In this document: positions 6,272-8,101 of the stretch, piece by piece
Layout: every line of letters starts with the position of its first letter
How positions within the stretch are numbered: position 1 is the first letter of the stretch
Assembly: GCA_012974475.1 (NCBI GenBank)
Contig: JAAXQD010000115.1
Coordinates: 1-8,101 of the forward strand
DNA length: 8,101 bases
Source: Desulfobacterales bacterium
GTDB taxonomy: Bacteria > Desulfobacterota > Desulfobacteria > Desulfobacterales > UBA11574
Reading direction: 5' to 3'
Notes under the pieces: generated by a model
Told to the model about the DNA's origin: nothing
The model's database searches: none
Seen by the model: only the letters and a program-made list of their open reading frames with translations
Translations under genes and position numbers: made by a program

Positions 6272-6889
6272 ATGCCTGAAAATAAAATTAAATATTATGC
6301 CTTAGGCCCCATTTCACACCGTGTGACCCGCAACGCTGATACGTTACGAGAAAATATCATCATTTCACCCATAGGAGATTTTGATTCCAATCTTATTAGC
6401 TTGGTTGGCCAGGAAGTCCATCGGATATTCGGCTACAGAACCCAGACAGAGCCACTCATTCAACATGTTGATTTTGCTTTTGATTCAACCCGCAATCAGC
6501 ATTGTTCCACACCGATCCTCGAAAAACTTGCCGACATGGCACCTCCCCGGGCCATCAAAATGCTTGGGATTACCCGTGTGGACCTTTTTATCCCCATTCT
6601 GACGCATGTTTACGGAGAAGCACAACTGGGCGGAAAAGCCTGCATAATTTCGACCCACCGTCTGAATGAAGGCCTTGGAATGGGCGTTTGGAAACCTTTT
6701 TGCCGGCGGGTGGTAAAAGAGGCGATTCATGAACTGGGACACACCTTTAATCTCCGCCATTGTCAGAGTCACACATGCTGCATGCATTATTGCCGCAGCA
6801 TTAAAGATGTGGATCGAAAATCAGGACAACTTTGCCGGTATTGCAAGGTCCTGTTGGAAGATGAAATAAAAAGGCTGGCGGAGAAATAA
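6272..6889 (+). CDS. amzA: Archaemetzincin-type zinc metalloprotease
   Basis: A 205-residue predicted metallopeptidase of the archaemetzincin family. The zinc motif is HELGHTFNLRHC: zinc ligands His153, His157 and His163, general base Glu154. A cysteine set follows, Cys164 and Cys169 plus Cys188 and Cys191 (CRYC), matching the family's second structural zinc site, and Met171 is the likely Met-turn. The segments DSTRNQH (71-77), GITRVDLFIP (99-108) and YGEAQLGGKA (114-123) also fit the family. The usual motif Gly (HEXXHXXGXXH) is Asn160 here. No signal peptide is seen, so it should act in the cytoplasm; physiological substrates of this family are not established to my knowledge. It lies 62 bases after the activator gene with no terminator between them, so it may end the operon. 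The start ATG directly follows an in-frame TAA and has no clear Shine-Dalgarno. The gene symbol follows the family name. Confidence 0.9.
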   Translation: MPENKIKYYALGPISHRVTRNADTLRENIIISPIGDFDSNLISLVGQEVHRIFGYRTQTEPLIQHVDFAFDSTRNQHCSTPILEKLADMAPPRAIKMLGITRVDLFIPILTHVYGEAQLGGKACIISTHRLNEGLGMGVWKPFCRRVVKEAIHELGHTFNLRHCQSHTCCMHYCRSIKDVDRKSGQLCRYCKVLLEDEIKRLAEK

Positions 6890-6890
6890 T

Positions 6891-6917
6891 CCACTATGCC
6901 ATGGGTTTGGCTAGTGG
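6891..6917. terminator. Hairpin between convergent genes, probable terminator
   Basis: CCACTA-t-GCC, an 8-base loop, then GGC-TAGTGG form a 9-base-pair stem with one bulged T, starting two bases after the metalloprotease stop codon. On the + strand the following bases (TGGAAATG) are not a U-tract. On the - strand the bases after the stem read ATTATTTC, which is fairly T-rich, so the hairpin suits termination of the integrase transcript better and may stop both convergent transcripts. It could alternatively be part of an attachment site. Confidence 0.5.
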
Positions 6918-6952
6918 TGGAAATGTTATAAATTATATTTAAATTTAGATAG

Positions 6953-8038
6953 TTAACCAGCATTAAAGTTAACCCTCTTTTCGTTAAAATCGTGGACTGT
7001 GCTTGAAACTGTGTCTTTTTGTGTCTGCAAATAATGCTCTTGCCGTTGTGCTGCAAGTTTCAGATCCGCATCATTTACGATATTATATCTCTCAAATACT
7101 GACCGTGTCTTATGACCTGAAATCTTCATTGCCACACCCTCAGGGATTCCCGCCCTAACCATATTTCTAACAGCCGTTCTGCGGAAATCATGGAAAAACC
7201 TTTTCCCGATCTTGGCATCCTTGCAGGCTTTACGCCATGATTTGTCAAAGGATCTTATTTGATTGGTGCCGTGTCGATTGAGAAAAACATACGGTATAAG
7301 ATTCTCGCGGACTTTCCATTGATGATTGAATACCTCTTGAAGTTCGTCATCAAGATAGACTGTCCGGGCATCATTGTTTTTTGTTTCTCCAGGATCAAGC
7401 CTGACAATGCCGTTGTCTCGGTCAACTTGGTTCCATGTTAAATCTGTTATTTCTGAGACTCTCCATCCGGTCTTATATGCAAATGCCACAAAGCCTTTCA
7501 GATAGTCCGGCAGGGCATCCCGTAAAGCCAAAAACTCGGCATGTTCAAAGAATCCCTTGCGGGTGTTGTTTTCTTTCAGCATGGGAATATAAGGCACCCG
7601 GTCAACCTTCGGCGGGGTTTGTCTGGCTCCTATGTTCAACATTCGTTTTAATGCCGACAGTTCCCGGTTGATTGAGGCATTTGCAGCACCTTCCTCTAAT
7701 CGACTCTCGATATACGCCCCGATCTTGGGGGAATTGATATTGGGAACGCTATACCCCTCAAAGTACCGTTTAAGGTGTCCGGCGCTCCTCTTTGCCCTAT
7801 CAATAGATTTTCTCTGATTGATTCTGTAATCCCTGAGAAAATCCTCTGCCAGTTCGTCAAACCTAACCCGGTCAAAATAGATTCCCGGAAGTTTGCCCTC
7901 TGAGATTTCCCCTTCGCGCTTTTTCAATAAGCGCTTTGCATCAGCCTCTTTTTTGCTCTTTGTGGATTCCCTTAATGGCTTGCCGTGTCGGTAATACTGA
8001 ATCCAGTAGGTATTACCCCTCTTGTAAATGCTTCCCAT
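6953..8038 (-). CDS. Tyrosine recombinase / phage-type integrase
   Basis: A 361-residue site-specific recombinase of the phage integrase family, which cuts and rejoins DNA at att sites through a covalent phosphotyrosine. The N-terminal part (about 1-45: GSIYKRGNTYWIQYYRHG) resembles the small arm-type DNA-binding region, the core-binding domain spans about 55-150, and the catalytic domain about 160-330. The full catalytic set is visible: Arg193 (GWRVSE), Lys220, His283 and Arg286 (FHDFRR), His309 (SGHKTR) and nucleophile Tyr318 (ERYN). The frame is intact, so it is probably active. I chose the ATG whose complement ends at 8038, with GAGGG four bases upstream on the - strand; an in-frame GTG at 8071 would add 11 residues. 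It converges on the metalloprotease gene and marks a probable prophage or genomic island edge; no excisionase, tRNA or second att copy lies inside the window. Confidence 0.93.
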   Translation of the reverse strand: MGSIYKRGNTYWIQYYRHGKPLRESTKSKKEADAKRLLKKREGEISEGKLPGIYFDRVRFDELAEDFLRDYRINQRKSIDRAKRSAGHLKRYFEGYSVPNINSPKIGAYIESRLEEGAANASINRELSALKRMLNIGARQTPPKVDRVPYIPMLKENNTRKGFFEHAEFLALRDALPDYLKGFVAFAYKTGWRVSEITDLTWNQVDRDNGIVRLDPGETKNNDARTVYLDDELQEVFNHQWKVRENLIPYVFLNRHGTNQIRSFDKSWRKACKDAKIGKRFFHDFRRTAVRNMVRAGIPEGVAMKISGHKTRSVFERYNIVNDADLKLAAQRQEHYLQTQKDTVSSTVHDFNEKRVNFNAG

Positions 8039-8042
8039 AAGT

Positions 8043-8047
8043 CCCTC
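8043..8047 (-). promoter_or_regulatory. Ribosome binding site deciding the integrase start
   Basis: On the - strand GAGGG stands four bases before the ATG at 8038-8036. This supports that ATG over the upstream GTG at 8071. The GC-rich sequence beyond it (8072-8101) is at the window edge and contains AGGG-aag-CCCT followed by TTTT on the + strand; too little is visible to assign it. Confidence 0.6.
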
Positions 8048-8101
8048 ACTTTCTCCCTGTTGTTTGTCCACGGGCAGGGGCCAGGGAAGCCCTTTTCGGC
8101 C

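Noticed and set aside
6787..7056. 89-codon open frame on the - strand across the protease/integrase junction
   Set aside because: It overlaps both well-supported genes, contains no motif and lacks a ribosome binding site.
8075..8101. GC-rich inverted repeat (AGGG-aag-CCCT followed by TTTT) as a + strand terminator
   Set aside because: The stem is only four base pairs, no + strand gene precedes it, and it lies at the window edge.

Overview
The window looks like chromosomal DNA from a sulfate-reducing deltaproteobacterium (Desulfobacterota, most like Desulfobacterales). This is inferred from gene style: soluble multi-PAS histidine kinases with an AHGIKN-type H-box, stand-alone receivers with a late 'KPI' lysine, an NtrC-type sigma-54 activator, a bacterial archaemetzincin, and a moderately AT-rich composition. 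No rRNA, tRNA or CRISPR array is visible, so the taxonomic call is tentative.

Layout. Positions 1-405 are AT-rich and apparently non-coding and probably carry the promoter. Six genes then run on the + strand: a soluble three-PAS histidine kinase (406-2229), a single-domain response regulator (2310-2693), a second response regulator with a charged tail (2731-3288), a histidine kinase with an N-terminal Rossmann-like domain and one PAS domain (3299-4873), an NtrC-family sigma-54 activator whose start overlaps the kinase stop by 8 bases (4866-6209), and an archaemetzincin-type zinc metalloprotease (6272-6889). A hairpin at 6891-6917 lies directly after the protease stop. A tyrosine recombinase/integrase runs in the opposite direction (8038 down to 6953) and marks a probable mobile element or island boundary.

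How the parts may work together (inference). The two kinases lack visible membrane segments, so both should sense cytoplasmic cues. All three cysteine-bearing PAS domains share a C-X10-C spacing followed by a third cysteine, and the second kinase has a nucleotide-binding-like Rossmann domain. A redox, metal or NAD(P)-linked signal is therefore plausible. Two receivers have no DNA-binding output; the only DNA-binding output is the NtrC-like protein, which is translationally coupled to the Rossmann kinase and is its most likely partner. The archaemetzincin may be the last gene of the operon or a nearby target.

Several catalytic motifs deviate from consensus: the G1 box of the Rossmann kinase (second Gly to Val), the GAFTGA loop (GAFTDA) and Walker A follow-on residue of the activator, the residue after the H-box His of the first kinase, and the Gly of the metzincin zinc motif (Asn here). 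The Rossmann-PAS-kinase fusion, the shared cysteine pattern and the protease linkage are the parts most worth a second look.
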